This document shows, piece by piece, positions 14,498-25,531 of a stretch of 64,000 bases of DNA. The notes under the pieces were generated by a model. The model saw only the letters and a list, made by a program, of their open reading frames with translations. It did not search any database and had not been told where the DNA came from. Each line of letters opens with the position of its first letter. The stretch's first letter is position 1. Location: positions 62,001 to 126,000 of the forward strand of contig CH003367.1 in NCBI GenBank assembly GCA_000149265.1, given 5' to 3'. Source of the DNA: Ciona savignyi (Eukaryota; Chordata; Ascidiacea; Phlebobranchia; Cionidae). Both the position numbers and the translations under genes were made by a program.

Positions 14498-15867
14498 ATG
14501 TCTGCAATGACCAGTAAAAAAAGAGCCCTACTCACAAAGTTGTTTGCACTGGCAGCGTGCGAAGCAGAGGAAAATGAACCCAAAAAGAGAAAGATGTGGG
14601 TTCATCCCATGTTACAATGTAGAGAAACTGAAAGTAATTTACATTTTTCAATTTGGTATGTCATAATACAATATTTTGTTATCCAAATATTTTCTTTAGG
14701 CGCATACTTTCGTTTAGTGGAAAGATTTCGAAATGAAAGACCAGAATTCTTCCATGCTTATTTACGCATGACGCCTAGGAAATTCGATGAGCTGTTGGCA
14801 ATGGTGCGACCGCATATTGAAAAGGGAAATACAAATTATCGTTTGCCCATATCGCCAAATGAGAGACTCGCCATGACTTTAAGGTTCTGTGGTTTATTTT
14901 ATATATTCCCTAGTGCCTTTTTAATAATGGTTTCTTTATAAATAGATATTTGGCAAGCGGAGAATCTTACCAGTCAATTGCAAATGCATACTGGACTTCA
15001 AAATCTACTGTATCACTTATAGTCCCTGAAGTGTGCACTGCATTGTGGAATGTGCTACAACCCATGTTTTTAAAAGAACCAACTCTTGACGACTACAAAA
15101 ATATTGAAAAGGAGTTTGCACGATTGTGGCAATTTCCAAACTGTGTTGGCAGTGTCGACGGCAAGCATATACTGCTGCAGGCCCCAAACAACAGTGGGTC
15201 CAACTTTTTTAATTATAAAAAAACCTACAGTATTGTTCTTTTTGCTGTGGTGGACGCCAACTATAAGTTCGTGTCGGTAGATATCGGTGGATACGGAAAG
15301 CAGAGCGACGGAAATATTTTTCGAAATTCCAACTTTGGAAAACAGCTTTCTCGTAAACAGCTACCGTTACCAGATCCAAAGGAGTTGCCAAACAGTTTAA
15401 CTACTCTACCCCATGTGTTTGTAGGAGACGAAGCATTTCCGTTACTGGAAAACTTGATGAGGCCATATCCTGGAAGACACCTAGATCCTGTCAAACGTAT
15501 TTTTAATTATCGACTATCTAGAGCCAGAAGAATAGTGGAAAATGCATTCGGTATTTTATCTTCGCGGTGGAGGATCTTTCGACGACCAATCGATGTATCT
15601 CCAGATAGGGCAGATTTAATAGTCAAAGCTGGAGTCGTTCTTCACAACTATCTTCGACAAGAAGCAATGCATAACGACAACGTTGCATTAGATGGCGATA
15701 ATTTTCACTCTGTACAAATTTCTCCTAATTCTGCGACAACTGGCATGTTAGCCATAGAAAGAATTGGAAGAAGCCATTCTTTGCAAGCCGCTTCTGTGCG
15801 AGATAATTTTGCAACTTATTTTTCCAGCGATAATGGAAGTGTCCCTTGGCAAAATTCTTTCATATAA
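14498..15867 (+). CDS. PIF/Harbinger transposase (HARBI1-like nuclease)
   Basis: DDE-type nuclease that cuts and rejoins the element ends (family knowledge). Exons 14498-14633, 14700-14883 and 14946-15867 give 1242 nt, 413 residues, in frame. The first intron (66 bp, GTAATTT...TTTAG) and second (62 bp, weak donor GTTCTG...ATAG) were placed by phase and by matching the HARBI1 pattern. The family signature is clear: RKMWVHPML near the start, YLRMTPRKFDELL, a helix-turn-helix-like ESYQSIANAYWTSKSTVS, first catalytic Asp in NCVGSVDGKH, second in VGDEAFPL followed by NLMRPYPG, and Glu in SRARRIVENAFGIL before RWRIFRRPI. No stop or frameshift is visible. It faces the MADF gene, its usual partner. 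Confidence 0.93.
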
Positions 15868-16039
15868 AAGCAATTTGACAAATGCTTTTTGGTAAAAACT
15901 TATTTACCGTCGTTAAAAGAATTTTTAAAATCTAAATGTGGTAAGCCTATAAACTTTGAATATAATACTTGTTTTTGAATATGCATATATTTTCAAAGAA
16001 AACACAAAGAAAATAAATAAAAACGGTAACGAAACAAAA

Positions 16040-17008
16040 TCAAGATTCGTATTTAATAGTCTGCATAATTTTCCGAATTTCTAGTTTTAGGAGCGACTTT
16101 TCTTTGGGCTCCCAGGTTTTTATTTCGTTGGCGATGCCAAGGAACCACAATTCATCTGCATCGCTCGTCGCTTCTGTCGGTAGTTTTTTAATTATAAAAA
16201 AGTTGTTTAAGCTTATGCGTTACATACTGACCATTTTATAACAACGCATGATATTAGAACTTATGCCTTACCGGATGCCTGTTTTATTGCCAACAAAAGC
16301 TCTTCTTTGTACGTGGAATTTGAGCTGTTTTTGCATGGTTTCTTTGCCATTGCGGGTTTGTTTTCTTCGTACGACCGTTTTTTATTAGTTTTTTCCAGTA
16401 TTGGAACGTATTGATCATTGTTTGTTGGAGAATTTTCTTTGTCGATAAAAATGATAGTTTCCACATTCGAGTTGTTAGTGGTTGTTGGTGATATTGGAGA
16501 CTGTTGGGTGATATTAGATGTGGTACTGAAATTATATGAAGTGGTTTAATGAATCTACCAGCACAAATTAAATTAAATGTGACAGATCTCACTAGATAGA
16601 CTATAAAAACGTACCTTCTAGGTTCAACTGAGTTGTTTAAAAATGTCATGAATTTAAATAACGGCCATTGGCTGTGCTGGCAACTGAATGCAGAGTCACC
16701 AGATTTAACTGATTGTTTTTTTTTCTCTCGAAGATATTTATCTCGCAGATTTTTCCATTTCTTCCTGCATTGCTCCTCTACAACAAACAATATATTTGGT
16801 AAAATATTTTTTCTCTATAGTGGAATCGGGAAAGACTTGTCTTAATTGTATGTAGCCCACCTGGTATACTAACAGCTTGCGATACAGCAAACCAGGCCCG
16901 TTCCTTTGAAATTTTGTTGCGATACGAATACGTTGACATGTCGTACAAACACGGATGTTTTTGAATTTCCGTAGCAAAAATTTCCTCAAACAATTCGGTG
17001 TTTTCCAT
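16040..17008 (-). CDS. Harbinger accessory MADF/BESS DNA-binding protein
   Basis: Second gene of the Harbinger element. In this superfamily the Myb/SANT-like or MADF partner carries the transposase to the nucleus and to the element ends. Exons 17008-16861, 16777-16615, 16525-16272 and 16173-16040 total 699 nt, 232 residues, phases all consistent. The N-terminal MADF domain covers about residues 1-100: LFEEIFATEIQKHPCLYD, then AWFAVSQAV, then CRKKWKNLRDKYLREKKK. A Ser/Thr/Asn-rich linker with a basic KKPCKNSS patch follows. The last exon looks like a BESS-type tail (DELWFLGIANEIK...KLEIRKIM). The exon 1 donor could instead be GTATAC a few bases upstream with the same phase. Confidence 0.85.
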
Positions 17009-17525
17009 TTATATTGTTAAAAAAATTGATACAGTAAATATATTCTGTAATTTGGAGAACTCAATACAAAATGTGTTTACAATAGAATTTTTTTTAAAAA
17101 CTGTAGCCTACAGCCTACAGGCTTATAGTTGAAGTACTAAATTCAAGTACAGTATGTTTACTTACAGGAAGGCTGCATCAATACATTTTAGTGTTGACCT
17201 AATGTTTGTAAGTAAATTAAAACATACTTAACTAGTTTAGGTATCTGTGTTAAAATTAGTGTACAGTATAGTTGAGTCCGTAAGTTTTTATCAAAAGCGT
17301 CTGACGACACTTCGCCGTATCTAGGCAACAAATGTTTACCATAGAAATATATTATAATATACTCTCGCTGCGCCCGTGAAATTCGCTACACGAGCGAACC
17401 TCGGCGTAGCGCAGCTCGACTTCCTGAGCGTGCGCTCGGCGTACGCCGGGCAAATATTTCTTTGTTTGTTTTATGGTCGCTGCGCTGCCGTACGCCGAGC
17501 TACGCTTGGTGTAAACGGGGCTTAA

Positions 17526-18082
17526 ATCTCATGATTGCCGGTCGGACAATGCCCCTTGCATTTTTTTCATTCACGCGGATAAGACATGAATAACCTATTC
17601 TGTCGTATCCCAGTTAACAAAGTTAAGAGACTAACTATATAAGAACAAAAATACAGGAAGCTAAACAACAGATGTTTATCATAATGAAGTTGAGTCCGTG
17701 TGTCTTTAACGTTTGACTGAACTGCCAAACGGATTAAGTAGAGCCTCTGGCTTTTCAGTTCTGTGTTTGGTTAGGGCCTTTAATAGAGATAGCCTTAATC
17801 CGGGGACTAATTGCTTAAAGTAAACGAATATCAAATTTGACTCTTTTTAAACCTGTCATATTTACAATGTGCTGTCCGTCTTTTTGCATTTTCCCACTAA
17901 CCGGGTTAACATATAAATATCGCTTTCATGTAAAAGTATTTAAAATTAGAAAACCCGCCATTTAAAAAAAGAAAATATAAATTTTTATTTTTGAATATCA
18001 TCGATGACTCATTTCTGTTTATTATTTGTATTATTTTAATAGTTCATTGTAGCCATCAAGGTCGTACCCTATGATATATCCG
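17526..18082. other. Short intergenic gap between Harbinger and SINE
   Basis: No gene or clear repeat recognised. Confidence 0.4.
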
Positions 18083-18374
18083 GGCCCGTTGGTCTAACGG
18101 TGCGTCGCCTTTCAATCGAAAGGTTGCAGGTGCGAAATTGATCGCTAGCTAGTCGGTTGTGTCCTTGGGCAAGGCACTTTACGGACATTGCCTGAACCCA
18201 GCGGATTAATGGGTTCTACCAAATTGAAGGAACGTGTCTATCATATACAATACACTGCAATAGCTCCGGTAACCCGACTATGGGCGCGAGGTGATCTGAC
18301 GATTGCCCGTGTGTTAAACCCCTTGGTTTTCCCATTCACGGGGATAAAGATGAATATCCTATCCTATCCTATTT
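18083..18374 (+). mobile_element. tRNA-derived SINE, nearly full length
   Basis: The head resembles a tRNA gene. An A-box-like TGGTCTAACGG at the start and a B-box-like GGTTGCAGGTGCGAAAT about 40 bases later would give an internal pol III promoter. The body contains TTGGGCAAGGCACTTTACGG, GCGGATTAATGGGTTC and GGCGCGAGGTGATCTGACG-type blocks. It ends with CACGGGGATAAAGATGAA and a TATCC-type pentamer repeat. The copy at 61241 has GGTTAAGTGCG where this one has lost five bases. Tunicates are known to carry composite tRNA SINEs; the family name was not determined. Confidence 0.85.
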
Positions 18375-19265
18375 ATGTCGCCCAACACAATAGTCATAGA
18401 AAGAAGACACGTAAAAAATGTATGTAAAACATATTTCTTGAGTTTTACTTTTTAGAAACATCTAGAAATTTTCCTCTCGTCCTGAGAAAAATTTGTTTAC
18501 TGTAAAGGCTTTTCGGAAAGTGTAAGATAAACTAGTTTTGTTCGACCGCAGAGTAATCTTGCAGACAATGACTAAGGTTACTCATAAAAGGTAAAATTTT
18601 CCAAATTCAATATTACTACTTTCTATGCAGATGTTCATATTGAACCTGCCGACTCTATACCGTATCTTTCCTTAGTTAATCTTTTTTAAGAACACTCCAT
18701 ATGTTAGCTTAATCGTAATACGCTGAAAGTTGGATATATATATTTAAACTTATCAGGCGAAATTAATTACAGCATTGAATGTTAGATATAATGAAAATTA
18801 GAAATAAACGATTTAATTAAATGGTGCGTTTTAATAATATTTAACCAACTTCTAATTGTTACTAAAATTCCATTGCATGAAATACATCTTGAAATTAATA
18901 CTTTATTGAATAGAATCGTCGTTTGTAAATAAACATATATACATCAATAAAAGATGAGTTCATACAATCTCTTATGTCATTTACGCAGTAACGAAGTATC
19001 TGGAAAACACCAATTCTTCGCAGAAATGATCTTTTTATAATACACAATGTTAGCGTCAGATTTATTTAGTCATCGTATTTACAATACATTTATACGTAAA
19101 ATTTATTTTTTAAAGAAGTTGATAGTTTCATTTGAATGCCTAAGTGCATTATACAGTAATATATATATATATATATATATTTAAGGAATTATTTATTAAA
19201 ACGGTTCATATCATATCATATCCATTAATCGAAAGAAATATATCTGTACATCAAAAAAAAAAGTG
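18375..19265. other. Intergenic, AT-rich, 3' of the lectin gene
   Basis: No gene seen. A TA microsatellite lies at about 19160-19180. The region just left of 19266 would be the lectin 3' untranslated region. Confidence 0.4.
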
Positions 19266-22200
19266 CTATTTGGGGCGTTCACAAAGGGAATAATACTTGT
19301 CGAAACACAGCGAATCCTTCCACTTTATATCTGCTTCTTTTTGGCTATATATTCTAACACAATCCGAATCTTCATAATTATTAGGTTCACCTCGGTACCA
19401 GTTACTGTCGGAAAGTGGTGTCTCATTATCCCAAAGCCAATGATTTTCCGTTGCCAGATCGGTCAGTCCGATCCAATAAGATTTTTTTGTGACCACAGTA
19501 TAAAACTCATCGTGAAGTAGACTGGGATTGGAAAGTAGTTTTTAAAGTTGATTATTGCACTTTGAAATCACAATTGTTTCTAAACTAAAATATGTTAAAT
19601 TTACGATAAAAATCATAGGGGAGAGTGGTACTCAGTGATACGAAAAATGCCTTTTATCCAATATCTTTAATAATAATCGTTTTATTTCAAATTTTTTTTG
19701 TTAATAACATTAAACAATCATTTGGGTATCTGATGGAAGTACTGGATTTTTTTATTACCGATGTGTTGTGATAAAAATGGGGTTTATTGAGGGTGCCTTT
19801 TTTGTCTCACTGGGTACCACCCCGGTATACAGTGAGACACACCCTAGTACACAGTGAGACATTTGTACAGGTGGTACAAATTGCTGTTTAAATTGCCCCT
19901 ATTTAACAATGTATTACTTACTAGCTTGAAATAATTATATGTACGGTCATTCTCGACGTGTGCCGATGTAAATTTGTTTACATACATGTGCAAATCCAAC
20001 GTTAAATTCAACAAGAAAGTTTATTACACGGCACAAACTTACCAATGTTTTAAAACTGACAAGAATATCATAAAAGTTCAGTGTCAATCTATTGCAACAT
20101 GGTAAATTATGCAGACTGATACACAGTTTAATACAAGTTTGAAGCAGTAAAGAGCAATTCACACATAAAAACAGTGTTTAGTAAAAGGTTTAAAATGACA
20201 ATCCAGCCAAAGGGAACAGAACTTTAAAATAAGAAATGCCTTTGATGGAACAGTGAGGAACACACTCATCGCACAAGGAGTCATCGTTTTTATATAAGCT
20301 ATTTCAACCAATTCACCAACGTTGTACAATGTGCAGGGCTGCCCTGCATTATGCAGCATCCAACTATCCATTGCAGCTCTATAAAATGATTTAAATGGAA
20401 AAAAACACAGAAACATCTAATGGTTGCATTTTGTGTGAACAATGAGGTGGCAGTGTCAATGTTGTCACACCAGTTTCTCTTGCCAGGACCAGGACTTTAA
20501 GTGACATGTGGCTTTCATGGTTGTCAAAAATTAACAGATTTGGATTTTCTTTTGAGCTTGAAGAGTGCTTGATAAAGTGTTCCATCACCTGTGAAAAATG
20601 GTCCGAGTTCATCCAGCCTGTTTTATGTGCTAAACAAAGAGTCCCAGATGGAGCACCATTTAACATGTGAGATTTAAAGTTGCATCATGGAAACACTATT
20701 GCTGGTGTTTAGAATGTACCAGCAGCACACACAATAGCACATGTATAAACCTCTTTCACCACTAGTTGCTTTGGAAATTTGCTTGACAGCTTTTCAGCAA
20801 GAATAGCCTTGGATGCAGAGACGATGGGCGTGCCAGTCTCATCCAAATTAAAGATCCTTGTAGCAGCACAAAGCACAGATGAACTCCGGCTATAAATCAA
20901 CCTCAAGTTTTCGTAGAACTAGTTTACATTATGTTTATTAAATGAGGTCGTTCTCGAAAGACTACAGGTTTCTTGTGGGATTTTTAGCAGCTTTTTGCTT
21001 ACTGACATACCTTGGTATTGTTTAAAATTTCACTACTGTATGATCTGCTGCCTTTCTTAGGCTCCATTCATTGGACAAAACCACCTGAACAGCTTCACTC
21101 AGGCAATATTCTAATGATGAGCCAATTTTATGGATTTCTGAATTTACTTTCACAATTCTTCCCACGAGTCCACTCCTAGTTATTAAAAATAATAAATAAC
21201 TAAAACTGGATAGATTTATATACTTGGCTAACTACTGTATAGGCTATTTCTGAACATATAAATGCTCTTTGTGGGCTTAAACCCCCCAAAAAGAATAATA
21301 AAACACTCCTGTATTCTGTCTCACAGTGTACCTCAACATAGTGTCTCACTGAGTACGTAGATACTACAAATCTATAAGTCAAAATTAAACATACTTAAAT
21401 TGAGGCTGCCATGTTCTTTTTCTATTTGTAAGCAAGGTATGCACCTACTTTATCACTTCCAAGTAACTTTAGCCTTAAAGCTAATGTTCACCCATCTAAA
21501 TTAAGTTTGCAGCTAGCGTATAAAATTTTACTTAGACCCCTGAAAAATCTAAAACTTCCATAACTTTCCAAAACTGACATGCTGGTTCCTTAAAGTTCGT
21601 TACAAAGTGCGTTAGTAACGTGAAAGCACTCAACCGTCAAAGGTTTTAATATTTTTATGTTTTAACGTTTTTATTCAAAATTTCTCACTGTGTACCATGT
21701 CCCACTCAGTACCACTCTCCCCTACTTCATTTGTTTTTTGTCAATCGGCGCATATATAGCCAACCATGCGCCGAGATCGTGACAATTTTGCTTTGCGTTT
21801 GCATAATCCATTTCTTCTGTGATGTATTTGTACAAGTAGCCGTTAGAGCCATCGTACCATCCAGTCGGCACAGTATCTTAAAAAACACGGTATATATATA
21901 CTGTTTAAATAGTGTTAGGAACTATAAACCGTTTATTTACCAGATGTGTATACGATCCAATTTATTGTAAGTGACATCCAGTCCCATGGCAGAGAAGCAT
22001 CCATTCTTTCCAATTCGACGTCAATACTATCTTGGAATATTTGCTGCACTTTTCCTTTAAACTTATGGGGCAACTTTGAATCGGTAGATTTAACAACAAC
22101 TTCTGCCGCGTGTGGTATTGAGCCAAAACATATCATCAATCTGACATTAATGTGAGCCTTATTTGAAGACAACGAATAGGAGTATTCTTCAACTGTACCT

Positions 22201-22347
22201 CTTTGAAAATCGCCGCCTATGACAAAATATCAATGTAAATGTTTTTAAAACACGCCCAAATATACAATAAATGACATAAGCATTACCTGCCTTTCCAAAT
22301 TCGACCAATAAAATTGTAAATAGTACAAATATTGCATTTCTAAACAT
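19266..22347 (-). CDS. Secreted single-domain C-type lectin
   Basis: Exons 22347-22287, 22216-21941, 21876-21726 and 19521-19266 total 744 nt, 247 residues, in frame. Residues 1-20 form a signal peptide (FVLFTILLVEFG core). Residues 21-112 are a region I do not recognise. From about 116 to 243 is one C-type lectin domain: GWYDGSNGYLYK, cysteine in NCHDLGAWLA, WIGL at 179-182, EPN at 208-210, and cysteines 217, 235 and 243. EPN usually marks mannose-type calcium-dependent binding. The downstream WND position reads WKD (230-232), so calcium-site geometry is not fully canonical. Likely an extracellular recognition or immune lectin. Intron 3 is unusually long because a pogo-like element fills it; without that insertion it would be about 98 bp. 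Its donor lies at the element's edge. Confidence 0.85.
19618..21722. mobile_element. Decayed pogo/Tigger-like DNA transposon
   Basis: Inverted ends begin GGGGAGAGTGGTACT(C/G)AGT at both sides, and each side is flanked by TA, the target duplication of Tc1/mariner/pogo elements. Repeats of CACAGTGAGACA-type sequence follow inside the left end. The interior minus strand carries a broken DDE transposase. The element lies wholly within intron 3 of the lectin gene, in an orientation where its transposase reads in the same direction as the host gene. Confidence 0.88.
20159..21180 (-). pseudogene. Broken pogo/Tigger-type transposase
   Basis: Fragments in shifted frames appear in the order expected for a Tigger-like transposase. 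First is a helix-turn-helix remnant reading NEWSLRKAADHTVVKF near 21050. Next is the first catalytic aspartate in IFNLDETG near 20840. Then come the second motif LLIFDNHESH near 20530 and LPPHCSHKMQPLDVSVF near 20420, and finally PFKSFYRAAMDSWMLHNAGQ near 20380. Stops and frame changes separate these pieces, and the N-terminal DNA-binding part is largely gone. No functional product is expected. Confidence 0.8.
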
Positions 22348-25300
22348 TATTTATGATGGTACTTGCGTTAACAAATCAAGTTTATAATATAGTGCAACAC
22401 CTGCAACGTTTTAAACGAAATGATAAATTTAAATTAAGTTTCAAGAAATTTAGTGTCACTGCTTTGGTTTAGTCTGTATAGCTAATTTATTTTAATTCTG
22501 CTTAAGCCAACGTACGTAATCAACAGTGTCAATAAAGTGTTTATTACGACCGACGATCAATAAGATGGTCATGTCTAGGTAATTGTGACGTAATACAGAG
22601 GGATTTCGTAGTATATCTCGTCTGTATGAGACAACGCACCGTTCAATTTTATTTTTTGCCACTGTTAAAAAAAGTACTAAAAGTTTGCGCCAGCTGTCAA
22701 CCGTTTGGGATGTCGGTTGGCGTATACTAGAAAACCATTACAAGTGTTAAAATACGCACAGAACATTCACACAAAAAACGTCAGGCTTACCAACTAATTT
22801 TGGACGAAACCTCCTTTTTTAAATAAGATAAAAAAAGATACACTTTTTTGAAGCAAAACCTCTGCGTAAAAACTCGCAACGTAATAACTCGCCAAAGCCA
22901 ATGATACCCCACCATATGACCCATGATATCCGTCCACAACATCCATTAGAAAATAAATCACCACAACACTTTTGATGGCCTCAACTATATTTTATCTAAC
23001 AACACAGATAAGCTATCAAGAGGGGCTCAAACAATTATTCTCCCTATCTTTCCAATGCAAACTGACTTCACATAAAGGTCTGCCGCTCAAAACCATATCA
23101 CAGATCAAAAGTATTAGACTTTCTCGCATCTTAGTACGGGAATTTTACGGGAATTTGAATTTTAAATCTAAAGCCACATTCTCTTAAAAAATGCGTAAAG
23201 CTTTTGAACTTTTACATCTTCTTACGTTGGATTTTTTTTTGTTTTAAACAAAACCAAAGTAGGCGGAACGAAGCCAGTCATTGGTTGTCCATGTGTCGTA
23301 TGTGGCTTAAACCCAATGGTACAATAGTTTGAACATGTGGAATAGTGTATATCGTATTTAACATTTTGCAATATGCCTTCTTTAAACACGAGCTAATATG
23401 ATTTTAACATTATGCATTTTGTTGCACTTTATTAAAACAGTCATGGTTCAATTGAATACTACGTAATCTAAGATAATTATAGAGTTAAAACCTGTGAGAA
23501 TTGTCGACCTCGTGGAAGACTTGTTTTATGGCGAGTCAGTTCTTAGACCGGGAGTTTTAAGAAAAACTATTTTATCAGCGACAGGGACGGGTGAAATTAC
23601 TTCTTGTGCTTTAACCCACGCGGCCGACACTAGAGACGACTTGTACTAGGTAGTTCACTTGCTTCGAATATAAATTTAACAAGCGATCTTTATATACGCC
23701 AATGAATTAATTTTCAGTCGAATAGCTTAGGTTAGAGCGCCACCTTTCTGACGAAGAGTTTTAGATGTGTGAAGACGAAACTGTTTCTTAACTAGTCGGA
23801 CGTTCCATTGGGCAAGGCACTTAACGGACATCCCCCGCACTAAGTTGATTTATCGGTTGTCATATAACTTAAAAGCAGTCTCCAGCCCGCTGGCAATAAT
23901 ATACTTTAACCGCTTTGGTGTACCCAAAACAACGGGGATATATTTATATCAATTTACCCTTCCACAAAAAAAAAATTGGAACATTTTTTGGTCTGATACT
24001 TAAAGATATACCCGAAAACGTTTTTAAATATAAAGGTAATACCAGGCAATTTTGAAGTCAAATCTGTAGTATAAAATAATAATAAACCTGTCTAATGTGT
24101 TTACTCTCATAAACTAATGGATCTATATATTTGTATTAAGTGTACTAATCCACTCCCAGTCCCAAGCATCTAGATTGTTCCCATGTCCAAATCTATTTCA
24201 GGGCACTCCATGTAATCGAATTACAGATTTAATTGCACCTTAACTGCGTTATAATTTCCGACCGAAATGAAGGACCATTACGCAAATCAAAACCGACAAG
24301 CATTCATACGACGCATAAAAATACCACTAAGGAAGTATGGAGACACAATGTCTTTAATATCTTAATTAATTAAATTGGTATAGAAATGCATGTGTGGGCG
24401 CGAGACACAAGTCAGCTAACCTCAGTCACTAGTAAAAAAGGCCTAATGCAAGACAAATTGCTAAAAATTAAATGTTTACACGGGAGCTATGCAGTCTTGG
24501 AATCATAAACTCGCAGGGCAATGGCGGAAATCACGAGTTATTTCAGTCGTAATTAACAGCAGGCAAGTTTTGGTACTAGTGTCGGCAATTAAAATTTATT
24601 TTTACGGTTTTGCTATGCCAAAGACAAATTTTGAGAGAATATAAATTATCGGCGAAAAGAAAAATGTAACAGAATTAAGGGCGAGTAATATAATGCGAAT
24701 AACATTTAACCTGCTGTCCGGCAAGTGAAATAAACTAAAACTGCGCAAGGTCAATAATTCATGAGATGTCAAAAACGAGTTAAGCATAGTCAAGCGCCTA
24801 TGCAGACGCATGCCAAAATCGTTCCGAGTGTGATACGGGAAACAGACGTCAGAGCTTACTGTATGGTCTTTCCCTATACCGTGATGAATACCAGCGCCAT
24901 TATACAGTGCGGAAATAGGATGCAGGCAAGTAACTCACAAGATTCGGTAACTATCTAGGAAAACACAGTTCTTTCGATGTAAATTTAAGAATACACTTTA
25001 GATGTGTTAACAAAGCACTATTTAATTATTTATATATAGGTACTGTTATTTATATATTTATATATATAGGGTACTGTGTAATTTAACATCGTATTCTACA
25101 AAAACCATGTATTATACAACAACTTGTTTGATTAAACTGTCGTTTTGTAAGTGATTTTGTTATACAGCAGATTTAGTTAATTTTTATTGCATAAGATTCG
25201 GACATGCAGGAATTTACCTTATTTTATCTTGACATTTATTAATAGCTTATGAATTTCATTAGCGCTTGTGTATAGTCAGAACAGTAGTTTCTGTTTGCAG

Positions 25301-25531
25301 CGGTCGGATACCGTGGTATCCTGTTTGTTTCGTGGATGTGTGGAGGTCGTGTTACAATTTACAGTTTTAAAATGTGTGTTTGTTACTGGTCGATGTAACG
25401 AGTTCAGCTTAATTATTTTAGGTGTAGACATTAAAAAAACTTAATTGTTGGTCAGGCTAATATATTTGCAATTTTTTTTACCAGAATATAGTTAAACTGA
25501 GGATATAGTTAAACTGAATTTAAAACAATCT
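22348..25531. other. Intergenic between lectin and CALHM-A
   Basis: No gene supported. A degraded SINE lies at about 23800-23945. Open frames at 22972-23187 and 24761-24958 show no domain, motif or convincing splice context. The promoter and any 5' noncoding exon of CALHM-A should lie in the last few hundred bases. Confidence 0.4.
23800..23945 (+). repeat. Degraded SINE copy
   Basis: Carries TTGGGCAAGGCACTTAACGG, a diverged GTTGATTTATCGG segment and an AACGGGGATA-like tail in family order. Old and heavily mutated. Confidence 0.5.

Larger units (their letters stand above)
14159..17525. mobile_element. Autonomous PIF/Harbinger DNA transposon
   Basis: Bounded by perfect 20-bp inverted ends beginning TTAAGCCCCGTTTACACC (left 14159-14178, right 17506-17525). 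The flanks fit a 3-bp TWA target duplication typical of Harbingers: TTA or TAA can be read at both ends, depending on where the terminal A is assigned. Subterminal DNA at both ends is packed with short motifs such as GCGCAGCG and GCGTAGCTCGGCG. Inside are two convergent genes, a DDE transposase (plus) and a MADF/Myb-like protein (minus). Both have intact multi-exon frames, so the copy looks recent and possibly active. The AATAAATAAA near 16012 would serve as the poly(A) signal of the transposase gene. Confidence 0.93.

Noticed and set aside
14634..14699. Reading the Harbinger transposase without its first intron, or with a 44-bp intron from GTATGT at 14656
   Set aside because: The unspliced frame adds a hydrophobic stretch foreign to the family, and the 44-bp intron breaks the frame. 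The 66-bp intron keeps both phase and homology.
18083..18374. A genuine tRNA gene at the SINE head
   Set aside because: A- and B-box-like strings are present, but no cloverleaf with matching acceptor stem is apparent, and the sequence continues into the SINE body.
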